Assembly: GCA_029990175.1 (NCBI GenBank)
Contig: JARKIP010000033.1
Span: forward strand, 17,839,001-17,903,000
DNA from: Petunia secreta
Taxonomy: Eukaryota > Streptophyta > Magnoliopsida > Solanales > Solanaceae
Direction: 5' to 3'
DNA: 64,000 nucleotides
Positions within the stretch are counted from its first letter, which is position 1. Each line of letters begins with the position of its first letter. The notes under the pieces are model-generated. The model saw nothing but the letters and a program-made list of their open reading frames with translations. It was not told the DNA's origin and searched no databases. The position numbers and the translations under genes are program-made. Positions 34,086 through 45,353 of this stretch are shown one piece after another.

Positions 34086-34651
34086 TGTATTGGATGAGAA
34101 GTCACCGAGGTCTCCAGAAAAACCTCAGCGTGCGGCACGAAGACTGCGCCACGAGACAGGCTTCCGAAGGAAAGATTACGTGGTCACTCGCCCCAAAAAT
34201 CACCTTAGGAAACGAGGAAAGACAAGCACGAAACACTAAGCTCGTGGAAAACTCCCAGCAAACCCCGAGAGGATGACACCTTGGGAAGACAAGGGCCGAC
34301 CTTTGTAACTGTCGACCGTTGCTCCAACATTTAATAGGATAGATCGTGAGCCAATCACAATTGTATACAGAATAATGGTCATAAAGGCACAATTATGGCA
34401 TTTTACAACGTCATTCGTTTCCCTGATTATAAATAGGGCTCATTTATAAACAACAAGACACGATCAATAGAATACTGAATCTTATTTTTTACTTGTTGCC
34501 TCGTTTATCTTACTTCCTGCCTCATTACTTTTTTAAGCTTTCGTTTAGTCCAAATTCTATTTAGCTCAAACTTCATTTCGATACGGGCAAATTACCTGTT
34601 GAAACCGATATAAATTTAATGTGTTTTCCTACTCAGATTTAGGCCAACACA
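34086..34651 (+). repeat. T4 5' LTR
   Basis: Starts TGTATTGGATGAGAAGTCAC and ends AGATTTAGGCCAACACA. It contains TATAAATAGGGC (about 34430), a good TATA box. The polypurine tract is lost from the 3' side of the element by deletion. Confidence 0.85.
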
Positions 34652-34729
34652 AATTGGCACCGTCTGTGGGGATCTGGTAATAACGTTCGTTTCGAAAACT
34701 GTTATTTTAACTTTTCTGCAAAAAACAAA

Positions 34730-35926
34730 ATGTCAGACGCTGTCAATGACAATATAACCATTCAGGTGCCCGACCCGACAGTGGGCCTCTCCGAGACCAA
34801 TAATGGAGTCCCATTACAACCAACTGGCTCGACACCGCCCGTTAGCCTCATCCCAACGGGCACCTCAGCTCCATTAGTTGGGTTAACGCCCCCAAGCGGA
34901 TCGACTCTAGCGATCGATTTTATACCTCCCGTAGGAGCATTGATAGCCGAACCAACATCTTCGAATTCTGGTGATCCCTTCCAGCAGTTCATGGTGAACT
35001 CGCTGCAGCAAATGCGAGAGCAAGCAGCCGCGCAAGCTCAATTTAATGAGCAGTTCTGGAACTCTTTAGAAGCCCTCTCTGGGAACGGGAAAATCCACTC
35101 AGTCCTCGGTGATGTTCCCTTCGCAAATTTTAATGGGGGGAACAACGCCACTACTCCTGTTGGAATAAATATAGGAGGACTCCCAAACGGGATTTCGTCT
35201 GGAGTCTCGAGGACTGTGGCTCCCACGACGTCTCAAAAGAGCGTCGCTTCTGATTTCGAAAAGTGGAAGAAGGAGTTCGAGGCCAGCATGGAGAAATGAT
35301 TTGAGAACGTTCCAGGAGTCCGTAAACCTCAACGAGCATTAGACATTGAAAAATGTCGCCAATTACCCTTCAAGCCTGAAGCTGCGCCAGCGCCTGTCCC
35401 AAAATATTTCAAATTACAAATTCTGAAGAAGTATGACGGGACGACGGACCCCGTTGACCATATTACTGAATACATGGCTATGGTCAAAAGCAACGACCTA
35501 ACCACGATTGAAAAGGAATCCATGTTCTTAAAGAAGTTCGCCGACACCCTTGAGAATGGAGCGTTGCGATGGTACATACTCCTCCCTTCCGAATCCATTT
35601 CCAGCTTCGACGAATTGGATGACTTGTTCATTAAAGCTACCACCGGGGCTCAAAAGATCCTCAAAATAAAGGAAGACATCTTTGATGTAAAACAAGGATA
35701 CCTCGAGCCCATCAACGACTTCCTCGAGCGCTTTCAGGCCGAGAGGATGGATCTACCAAAGATAGATGAACGCCTGACAGTGATGGCTTTTGAAAAGAAC
35801 CTTAATATGACCAATTCAGAGGCCGAAGTCTCCAGCAAGACCTCAGAGTGCGACACGAAGACTACGCCACGAGACAGGCTTCCAAAGGAAAGATTACGTG
35901 GTCACTCGCCCCGGAAATCACCTTAG
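34730..35926 (+). pseudogene. T4 gag, near-intact, one stop, fused to LTR sequence
   Basis: Starts MSDAVNDNITIQVPDPTVGL 78 bases after the primer site. A Pro/Thr/Ser-rich leader is followed by FEKWKKEFEASMEK and a TGA at 35297-35299. The same frame continues with KYFKLQILKKYDGTTDPVDH, MAMVKSNDLTTIEKESMF, LRWYILLPSESISSFDELDD and LKIKEDIFDVKQGYLEPIND. After NLNMTNSEAEVSS the frame enters LTR DNA and stops at 35924. The zinc finger and protease are gone. This is the best-preserved Tat gag in the window. Confidence 0.85.
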
Positions 35927-36365
35927 GAAATGAGGAAAGACAAGCTCGAAACACTAAGCTCGGGGAAAACTCCCAGCAAACCCCGAGCGGATGACACACC
36001 TCGGGAAGACGAGGGCCGATCTTTGTAACTATCGACCGTTGCTCCAATATTTAATAGGATAGATCGTGAGTCAATCACAATTATGTACAGAATAATGGAA
36101 AAGGCACCATTATGATATTTTATAATGTCATTCTTCCCCTGATTATAAATAAGGCTCATTTGTAAACAACAGGATATGATCAATACAATACTGAATCTTA
36201 TTTTTTACTTGTTACCTCGTTTATCTTACTTCCTACCTCGTTACCTTTTTAAGCTTTCGTTTAGTCCAAATTCAATTTAGCTCAAACTTCATTTCGATAC
36301 GGAAAAACTACCTGTTGAATCCGATATAAATTCGATTTGTTGTCCTACTCAGATTTAGGCCAACA
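35831..36365 (+). repeat. T4 3' LTR, lacking its first bases
   Basis: Begins inside the LTR at GTCTCCAGCAAGACCTCAGA and ends TTTAGGCCAACA. It aligns with the 5' LTR over its whole length. Confidence 0.85.
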
Positions 36366-36384
36366 CCCACACACACACACATAC

Positions 36385-36417
<33 letters not shown>
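36366..36417 (+). repeat. (CA)n-(TA)n microsatellite
   Basis: CACACACACACA passes into a TA repeat immediately after the T4 LTR end. It hides any target duplication of T4. Confidence 0.9.
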
Positions 36418-36421
<4 letters not shown>

Positions 36422-37801
36422 CTTACATTGATTGAGAGGATGTTATCTTTTTTAGGTATTAGAATGTCTTACATAAGTTGAGGAAATTAAATAGACTAAA
36501 TATCTCCGTAGAAAACCTTACGAGCTAGTTTTCATCTCACGAGCTAGTTTTTGGTTGAGCACTCTCATGATCTAGTTTTTGTAGAAAACCTTAATCTTCA
36601 AGATGCTCTATATAAATAGACAGCCAATCATAAAGCGCCACATTTTTCAGAACTTTTCTATGACATAGTGGATATGAGAATGAGAAGGGGTTAGCATTAG
36701 GGTAGAAGTTTGAAATGCCCATCCATTAGAACAACCCTAAATCCCATTAAAGCACCACATAAATGGTAGAACGCAACCAAAAGCCTCATGCCATGGCGAT
36801 TCCATGTCCTTTCCATGCCCATATCAACCTTACAAATATCCTGCCTTAAACTTATTACAAAAGGCTTCATCATTACCTTTGTCAACCCTGAATTCATTAA
36901 TCTCCTAATTTTAAAATGCACAATCAAATCCCAACAACACCAACACCAACATCAACAATAACAATATTTTCACAAAAGCTTGCGAATCTGGACTAGACAC
37001 AAATTATGTAATTATTGGTGATGGTATTTATCGAAACGTTATTCTTTCCTATTCTAGGAAGATCTTACAAATGTATTTTCAACTCATGCTGATAAACTTG
37101 TTGGAAAACTAGTCAATATTTCTCCTCTAATCACTTGGTTGGTTTTGACACGCACGTTATGTTGTTTGAACTTGGTAATGTCTCCTTCTTCACTGAACCA
37201 ACTTTGGTTTTTACCTTGTATTATAACTTTTTAAATGTTTAGAGAAAATGGCCACTTTCTTTGGTTCTGAACTTCTGATGGTACATTTTCTTATATATTT
37301 ATCTTCTCCTCTCGGAATACACACACACTTAAAGTGAGTAATAATGCATATAATAAACATAAAGTTGGATAATACTTAACATTAAGATTATTCCACTGTC
37401 AAACACATGTTTATTCACATTTTCAAAAAGAAGTCTGATTTATCATTTACTGATCTACACTAAATCAAAGTTTAAAATAAAAATAAGTTGGCATAAATCT
37501 AAAAGTAATTAATTAAACCAACTAATCATTTATTCATACATACATGGACCGCTAGTTTAGCTAAACGATGCGTAGTGCTGTACTTAATGTTAATGACTTA
37601 TACATTAATTATTTCATGAGATTATACTATACACATGCCCGTCGAAGATAATGAAACATTCATAATGGAAAGAACATTTAGATATAATAATAGTACTTTA
37701 GTTTTTTACATAAATTTCTCTAGCTAACATGTTTTGAAGTAGAAAGGAAATGAAAAAAAGAATTATCTCTAATCCTTTGATGCCAAAAGCCATCAATTAC
37801 T
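36418..37801. other. host DNA, copy B, downstream of the NHL-like gene
   Basis: 36480-36995 is homologous to copy A at 14600-15115. From 36996 to 37801 there is no counterpart in copy A, where this interval was replaced by elements T1 and T2. No gene was recognised; AT-rich. Confidence 0.6.
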
Positions 37802-38400
37802 CTAACTAATTAATATGCATGTTGATTCTTGAGACATGATCTTACAATCTTTTGAACCAACCGCTAGTACTTCAACTCTAGCACCATTTTCAGAGAATTC
37901 AATGTATAAACCTTTACAAGACACCTGAAGTTGTCGACAACTTATGTAAGTAGGTGTTGTATGATTGCTAATTTGAATATTCTTATTTAAGCTTACAGAA
38001 AATCTTGTGGTCTTGGCAGAAGTATGATCACCAACAATGGATGTAGTAATCCAATATTCATATGGCTCAGGGAAAGCTGTAAAAGTTGAATCGATTGAGA
38101 TTTGAGCTTTTCCGACTTGATAGAATCTACTCAAAACATTCATGTTCCAAAGAACGGTGTTTTCATAGGATATGTTTGACCTCGAGATCATTGGAATAGA
38201 AAATATAATCACTATTAGGGTTCTGACCTGAGAAAGTGAGATCCCAACTATTAGAACTTAGCAAAATCAAATGGCGAATATAACAGGTTAATATAGAAAA
38301 CGAAGAGGGTGAAATCGACCCAATTTGGAACTTAGGATCATGAAGCGCAATAATATCCTCACAAGTATAAAACATTCCAAAAGTTAGAGCTACACCAAAT
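37802..38400 (-). pseudogene. NHL/LEA-2-like gene, main part (copy B)
   Basis: Downstream part of a membrane protein whose start lies at 48996-49095. Reading right to left: ALTFGMFYTCEDIIALHDPK, then LLSSNSWDLTFSGQNPNSDY with IFYSNDLEV, the NHL/LEA-2 signature (W-x-(L/V)-T-F-x-x-x-N-P-N-x-x-(I/Y)-x-Y). A +1 frame change follows near 38180, then SYENTVLWNMNVLSRFYQVG and LQVSCKGLYIEF..VGSKDCKI at the end. The whole would be about 220 residues, usual for the family. It is disrupted by a 10.6 kb nested insertion, the internal frameshift and a 7-bp length change near the start. NHL proteins sit in the plasma membrane and often act in defence; no function can be claimed for this copy. Confidence 0.65.
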
Positions 38401-39174
38401 AGGGGTGGGCATAAAACCAAAAAAATTGAACACCGAACCGAACTAATTCAGTTCTTCCGTATCATTTTTTTGGTTCTTCGGTTTGGTTTTCAGTATAGAA
38501 TTTTTGAAACTTCGATTCATCGATTCGGTATTCGATTTTAGAGTAGTGGTTCTTCGATTTACCGAAGAACCGAATGTACCAAAATATTTATAACTTATCT
38601 GCTGGCCCAGCCTAATTTACCCAATTCCCTTTAGTAATTCCTAACCCCTTAAGACTTTAGGCCCAAATTCCATTTCTGATTTTCCAATGACCTAAAGGCC
38701 AACCCAAGCTTCTTCTACAGATATAAAGGATCTGTTGCTCAGCTACTGTTATTTGGCGATCTCATGATCGATTGCTGCTTCTATTCTTCGTCCAAAGGTA
38801 ATGCCTTCTTCTTTGCATTTTAATTAGTTTAGTTAATGTTAATAAAAAATTTAATTTAGGGGAATTTAGAAAACTAAGCTTAGCACTATGATTATGCTTG
38901 AAATTATGTGTTTTAATGAATTAAGCTTAAGCTTTGCACTTGGCAGTACGTTTTAATTGAAGAATAGGTTAAATTACCACTACAAGTCTTTATTTATGAT
39001 GGCTTGCGGTGCGTTTAACCCTTTTAGGTCCAATTTTGTTTTGGTAGAGAAATGGCACAGAGAGTTCTGTCTATACCGAACACCGAATTAAATCGAACCA
39101 AACCAAACATAAGAAACTGAACCGACCCAAAATTTAAGAAGTACAATATTTTACTATAATTTTGAAGAACCGAA

Positions 39175-39681
39175 TGTATTGGGTGGAAAATTAAATGTGC
39201 CTCGAGCACAAGGTTTGAGGCATGACTCAGCGAGTATTCTCGAAGTTGATTTCCTAAGGCCAGGAACTGAGGTCAAGACTCCTCAACAAGCTTTGACGAA
39301 GACCGAGCCTCGGGCGGTTGAAGACACATCATCCCGAGGAAAATGATTTAACTCTCGAGGAAGCGTTACCTTCTGGTAAATCATTTGTTGTAATTGATCT
39401 CCGTTAGACTGGCATTTAAAAGGAAGATCATAGGTTAGCCATGATCAAATGTGGAAGTAATACTTAGGCATCCTTGTAAACTATAAATAGGTATTTTGTG
39501 ATCCTTGTAAGGCATTCAGAACCCAATACGGAAATATAGATTCATTTATTACTTTTCTTTTCAGTTGATCTTGTCTTTGCTTGTTATATTTCAGGTTAAT
39601 TATTATCTTTCATACAACGAGTTGCTTGTTAACGCTATTACAAATTCGATTTATTGTCCTAACCTGATTTAGGCCAACACA
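39175..39681 (+). repeat. T3 5' LTR
   Basis: TGTATTGGGTGGAAAATTAA through GATTTAGGCCAACACA, followed by CATTGGCACCTTCTGTGGGG, a slightly mutated primer-site motif. TATAAATAGG near 39482 is the probable TATA box. Confidence 0.87.
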
Positions 39682-39820
39682 CATTGGCACCTTCTGTGGG
39701 GAATAAGCAATAGTGTTGGTTCAAAAGTTGTGCATCGTGATTACCTGTTTCTCTTTGCTAGTCTTTAACGATCGTTGATAACACTAATAGTACAGTTGAG
39801 CAAATTACAGATGATTGTGA

Positions 39821-40123
39821 TTGAATGCCAATTGCACAACTCCACCAACTGCACCACCAATTTATCCCTCTTCATCTGCATCAAATGATCATTTTTCAAA
39901 CTTATGTGATATCATGGAGAAGAGGACTCGAAGAGGTAGTTCGGGTAAAGAAATAATTTTTTATGGCGATGATTGTGATGAGATTATGTTTCTCCATCAT
40001 GATGCTTTGGTGATTATGTTAAGAATCAATGACTCAGATGTCAAATGGGTCTTGATTGACCCCGGTAGCTCGGTTAATATTATCAACTACGGGGCTGTAA
40101 AGAAGATGTGGTTGAAGGACTTC
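39821..40123 (+). pseudogene. T3 shortened gag leader fused to protease (first part)
   Basis: A short Pro/Thr-rich leader passes straight into GDDCDEIMFLHHDALVIML and VLIDPGSSVNIINYGAVKKM, the retropepsin active site (D-P-G-S-S intact). The Gag core seen in T1 and T4 is deleted. The frame is cut at 40124 by the solo LTR and resumes at 42945. Confidence 0.82.
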
Positions 40124-42944
40124 TGTCACGACCCAATTTCCAAGGGCTCGTGATGGCACCTAAACAACATTTGCCTAGGCGAACCAATGAAACAAGATGC
40201 GGAAAAAGAACAATAATGCGAAAAGATCATAAATGGATATATAAATATAAAAGGGTGAAGTCCAAAAGAATATATCTACAAAAGAATTGGAGCATTCTAA
40301 GAGTGACTCAATAAAGTATGAATATACATCAAAGAAATCTGAGTCCTATCTCTAAGTGACTCCGGCGGTATGCCACCACGGTCTGTGTGGTCGGCTCACC
40401 TCAATCAAAAGTCTCAGAAGCCTCGGAAACCGCTAACGTCCGGGCTGCTGACTGGATGAAGGACCTGCGCACGTAGCAGAGTAAGTTATGAGCCGAAGCC
40501 CAGTAAGATCACCGACAGGCCCGCTAAGGTACCCTTGCGGGACAAGTCGCTACATGCATCATAAGCAACAACATACTATAGTAATCATACAATAAAGTAG
40601 TGAAATCACAAATAGATGTAACACATTCCATACACACAAGTAGTAACCAGAAGTCTCAAGGATTATGCCCATCCAACGTAAGGCATAGGTAAACTCAGCG
40701 GCGGTTTGGAGGTCCAATCTCTACTCCCGTGCCGACTAACCTAGACCTACGATGGACTAGCAACACCACTACTAAGTATCAACCATATACCGTGACCCGA
40801 AGTCACTATCACAATCATGAATAAGTAGATCAACGACCCGTAGTCGTTGGCTCATCTCAAATCTGTCTACGATCGCACCACACCCCCTGTCAAGTGCGTC
40901 GTATCTCAATAAATCAAGTGACCACACCACACCCCCTGTCAAGTGTGTCACATCTCAAAGATCAACTGTCCACACCACACCCCCTGTCAAGTGTGACACA
41001 TCTCATAGTATAGGCGACACCACACCCCCTGTCAAGTGTCCCTCTAACAGTATTAATATCCACGACATTAATAACAATAACAGAAATAATAACAGAAATA
41101 TTAATAACGATAATATTTCACAGTCACCGTAACCCAGGTTGGTTATGCTAGCTGAACGTAAGGCGAAGGTTAACCCGACCACAGTTTGGGGGTACAATCC
41201 CTACTCCCATGTCGTCCAACCCAAGGTTACGTATAGACAGCACTACCCAACCCGGCACGTGAACAAATCAAGTACCAATATCATACAAAAGCCGGCAAAA
41301 TCCTCGGCAAGACATTTATCATGACATGCCGGCAACATCCTCGGCCATGTCCCAAGTTCTTGCTATCTAAGCATGGCGTAGCAAGCGTTGCTACGATATA
41401 AATTTAAGCTACCTCGACGTAGCGTTTAGACCAGCACATACCTCGGTCGAGTCACAATCTCGCTATTTATAACAAACAATAATAGCAAGTAATTCACATC
41501 ATTAATCCTAACCATTGTTAGGTATATATATGTGTACATGAAGCATACAAGCATGAAGGAAGAGTCCACAAGCACAATAGAGGTCAAGTCTCACTTACCT
41601 CGAAATTCGGGCTCAAATGCCGGGAAGAATCTCCTTTCCCGCTCGCCTTGTCCGCGAAGGACTCTCCACTAGGTCTATTAAGACAAGATATAGCACATAT
41701 GAGTGCTCAATTATAGCTATTTAAGCCTATAGGCATCCTAGGGTAAAAATTACCAAAATGCCCCCGGGTAGGGCCGAGCCCTAAATTTACAAAATGTACT
41801 TTTCCGGACTCCCCACGCTTCCGTGAGTCCAAAAGTACGCTTAGATTCCACATGCGAGCCTTGCTCGATGTCTTTCCCCAATTCTTAAGAATCTAGGGTT
41901 CTAACCCATTTCCAAGAATCAACCCTTTGATTCTTGTGTTAATCAACATAAAGATGGATTGAAAGGGCTTACCTTAAGTGTAAGTATGATTGGGTCTTCA
42001 AGAAATACCCAAAAATCGCCTCAAGAGCTCACCAAATGATTTTTATAAGTTATGAACCGAAATGGCCTTTTTATAGCAGTTTTTTTTTGCCTCTATGACA
42101 GCTTCTTTTGAAAAAATCATAACTTTTGATAGGAATGTCAAAATGACCTGAAACCGGTTCCATTAGAACCACAACTCAAAGGGCTAAAACTTTCATGTTT
42201 TGAGTTATTCCTAATTCCTTACGAATTGGCCTAAAAATCAGCTTTTATCCGGCTGTTTGCGCCAAAACAGAACAGAAAAGTCGCACCAGATTTTCTACTG
42301 TTTTAGGGGCAAAACGGGACCCTACGAAGCTCGGAATGATCCCAAATTTTGCACACAAGCCAAAAAATACTTGGGCGACATGCTCGTCAAGACGGAACTC
42401 AATTCGGACCTCCAGAACTCAAAAAGTGGGTCCCACGGCAAAGGTTCAATTTTCGACTTTCGCCAAAATAGCGAAATTTAACCAAACGACCTCGGAATCC
42501 AATTCCGAAAGTTGCTACAAGTCAAAAATGACTATACGAACCTAACGGAACTTTCGGATCTCTCATCGGAGCTCATTTGCTCAAATCGAGCTCGGAAACC
42601 TCTTTTAACTCTTTTAAACTTCCGAAACGGGGACTTTATCAAAAGTCCTATCAAACGAGGTCCGTTTTCAATTTTGAAGGTTGCTACATATCATAAATGA
42701 CGAGATGGACCTAACGGTGCGCTCGGATTTTCTATCGGGGTTCGTTTACTCAAAACGACCTATCGAAACCCCAAATTCCTTTCCGGAATTTCATAAACGG
42801 ATCCTTTTCTCGAAAACCTATCACGGACTCCGTTTCGACTCAGATTTTACAGACGTATCATAAATGACCTAACGGAGCTTTTGGGACTGTCGACATGCAA
42901 ATCGAGGTCCCGGATCTCGTAACGACTATTTGAGGGTCGTTACA
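40124..42944 (-). mobile_element. solo LTR of the Tekay-type family, inserted in T3
   Basis: On the minus strand it reads TGTAACGACC...GGTCGTGACA, the same ends as the LTR at 2967-6169. The 5-bp target duplication ACTTC is perfect (40119-40123 and 42945-42949). It is the product of recombination between the two LTRs of a full element, removing the interior. It contains the reverse of the 48-bp repeat array (about 40870-41040). Confidence 0.95.
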
Positions 42945-43448
42945 ACTTCGTCGTCCCGAATGCAACCATACAAACAGGGTTTAACAACTCCACAAAGAAA
43001 ATGCTATGTGAGATCACTCTCACTATTACTGCTGAAGGAGTTGACAAGAAGACAGTGTTTCAAGTAATGACTGAGAATATGGCTTACAATATTATCCTTG
43101 GTAAGCCTTGAATTCATGAGATGGAAGTTGTGCCATCTATGCTGCATTAAGTTATCAAATTCCCAACCCCATGGGGAGTACGTGCGATCCGAGGTAAGAA
43201 GCAAGTGTCGAGGGAATGCTACAAGGTTGCTATGAATAATGGAGTCGCCTCGAGTGGGCCATCAAAATGGAAATTAATTTGCCAAGGCAGATGGGGAGGA
43301 GGAGAGTTCGGTTCTTGAAGCGGGCTCTCAGAAAGAGGAGGAGAAGATCTCGGCGTAGATAAAGGAGCCTTAGAAACGGAAAGGCGGAGACTCAACAATT
43401 GAATAATTAGAATCTTTTGCTTTACCGAGGGAATTCCCCGAGAGGAAG
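42945..43448 (+). pseudogene. T3 protease (second part) and pre-RT linker
   Basis: Resumes the T3 protease after the solo LTR. IHEMEVVPSMLH and VIKFPTPWGVRAIRG match the T1 segment at 17880-17975. The Trp of the G-R-P-W-I motif is TGA near 43110, and several other stops precede it. The linker to RT (43220-43448) is frameshifted. Confidence 0.7.
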
Positions 43449-44672
43449 GTGTTCGTAGGCTCGGAATTGGATCCCAGGTCAAAAAAGGCTCTCCTCAAGT
43501 TGTTGAAAGCCAATGATGATTGCTTTACTTGGTCTCATGCAGACATGGTTGGAATTGATCCCGAAATAATGACGTATAAGTTAAACTTGGATCCTTACAA
43601 CCTTCTGGTGAAGCAAAAGAAGAGGTCGTATGCTGGCGTAAAGAAGAAATCTATCGAGGATAAAACTAAAAGACTGCTCAACAATGGTTTCATAAGGGAA
43701 GTAAAATACCCTGATTGGCTCGACAATGTGGTGGTGGTGTCGAAGAAGAGTGGAAAGTGAAGGATGTGTGTCGGTTACACAGATCTAAACAAAGCCTGCC
43801 CAATGGATTCCTATCATTTGCCTTAAATAGATAAGTTGATAGACTCTACGGCTGGACACAAGCTATTAACCATTCTAGATGCATAATCGGGATATAACCA
43901 GATTTTGATGGATCCAAGTGATGAAGAGAAGACTTCTTTCATCACAGATCAAGGAATATATTGCTATAAAGTTATGCCACTCGGCCTCAAAAACACTGGG
44001 CACCTATCAAAGGCTGGTGCGTCGAATTTTCAAAGATCAGATTGGGAAAACGATGGAAGCCTACATAGATAACATGATAGTGAAGTCAATCTGAATGGAG
44101 GATTACTGAGACCATTTAAAAGAAGCCTTTGATGTTTTAAGGCAATACAAGATGAAGTTAAACCCCGAGAAGTGTGCTTTTGGGGTTGGCTCGGGAAAGT
44201 TTTTGGGATTTATTGTCTCCGAGCATGGTATCGAGGCAAATCCAAAAAAGATTAAAGCTATTCAAGAGATCCCCGAGGAGCTCACGAGGCAAAGGAAGTT
44301 CAACGCTTGACTGGTCGACTCGCCGCCTTGAGCAGATTCATCTCAAGACCTTCCTAGTGGTGCCACAAGTTCTTCTCTATCTTAAAGAAAAATACTACCT
44401 TCGAATGGAATCCTGAATGCAGAGAAGCGTTGAAAGAGTTGAAACATTATTTGGCTAATGCACCGTTGCTTGCTAAGCCAAAGGAGGGGGAGACGCTGTT
44501 CATTTATTTAGTCGTGTCCGAGGTTGCAGTCAGTACAGTTTTGGTTCGAGAAGAGGATAGGAAAAAACAACCTATATATTATGTAAGTAAAACTCTTCTC
44601 GACGCTGAAACAAGATACTCTCATTTAGAGAAGTTAGCACTTGCCTTGGTTATAGCAGCTCGTAAACTTTGA
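43449..44672 (+). pseudogene. T3 reverse transcriptase and first RNase H
   Basis: RT begins about 43460 (FTWSHADMVGIDPEIMTYKL), then IREVKYPDWLDNVVVVSKKS, MCVGYTDLNKACPMDSYHLP, and a degenerate active site AYIDNMIVKS near 44058 (usual Y-I-D-D, so the second Asp is Asn). RNase H follows with FEWNPECREALKELKHYLAN, LFIYLVVSEVAVSTVLVREE and QPIYYVSKTLLDAETRYSHL, where the first catalytic Asp position (usually LYL-A/D) is not evident. At least four stops and a frameshift near 44000-44300 break the frame. The product would copy element RNA in the virus-like particle. Confidence 0.82.
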
Positions 44673-44815
44673 CCTTATTTCCAATGTCATCCCATAGCCG
44701 TAGTAACCACTTTCCCCTTAAGAAATATATATCATAAGCCGGAATTTTCAGGAAGATTATCGAAGTGGGCGGTTGAGTTAAGTAAGTTGGCGTTGTGTAT
44801 TAGCCCCGAACTGCC

Positions 44816-45262
44816 ATGAAGTCTCAAGTGATGGCCGATTTCATGGCTGATTTCAGTGCCAAGATACTCCCTGAGGCGGAGAAGGAGAATTTGGTTTCTA
44901 AGAGTCCAACCCCCGGGGTTTGGATACTTTATATTAATGGAGCAACTAATTTCAACGACTCAGTGCTCGGAATAGTGCTCATAGCTCCTATAAGGAAAAA
45001 GTTGAGGGATTCCATGAAGTTTGAGAAGTTGACCAACAACGAGGCTGAATACGAGGCTGCTATCGCAGATTTGGAACTGACCAAGAAAATGGGGACAGAA
45101 AGAATAGAGTTGAGGTGTGATTCACAGCTTGTGGTGAGTCAAATCCTCGATGATTATACAGCTCAGAAGCCCAGAATAAAGAAATTTGTGGTTCGAGCAC
45201 AGCGAGCAATGAGTGTCTTCCAAGAGTTGAAGGGCGAAGGGAAATGGCTTTGGTTCGGTTGA
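44816..45262 (+). pseudogene. T3 second, archaeal-type RNase H
   Basis: WILYINGATNFNDSVLGIVL, then KLTNNEAEYEAAIADLELTK and IELRCDSQLVVSQILDDYTA. These are the four-block archaeal RNase H motifs. The usual D-G of block 1 is N-G, so a catalytic Asp is lost; the Glu and the second Asp remain. The open frame ends in TGA at 45260-45262. Integrase, which should follow, is absent: coding of the antisense gene begins within 100 bases. Confidence 0.85.
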
Positions 45263-45353
45263 CGTACCAAAAGAGGTAGATCGAGGCTTACTTGAATAGG
45301 AAAGCTAAGCTCAGGAAATTCAAGGTCGTTGATTATGTGTTGAAAGCCTCAAA

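Larger units (their letters stand above)
34086..36365 (+). mobile_element. Tat-type LTR element T4, gag only (internal deletion)
   Basis: 5' LTR 34086-34651, primer-site motif ATTGGCACCGTCTGTGGGG, gag, then a direct joint into a 3' LTR lacking its first 15-20 bases. At the joint gag and LTR share C-C-G-A-(A/G)-GTCTCCAG, suggesting a microhomology-mediated deletion of all pol. The two LTRs are very similar, so the element is relatively young. No convincing 5-bp target duplication is visible because both flanks are simple repeats. Confidence 0.85.

Noticed and set aside
36697..36927. Conserved minus-strand frame shared with 14702-14932
   Set aside because: Homology comes from the duplicated host segment; the two frames differ by indels, so coding conservation is not supported.
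37802..38420. Working host NHL gene
   Set aside because: The frame changes within the LEA-2-like domain, and the start is separated by 10.6 kb of nested elements.
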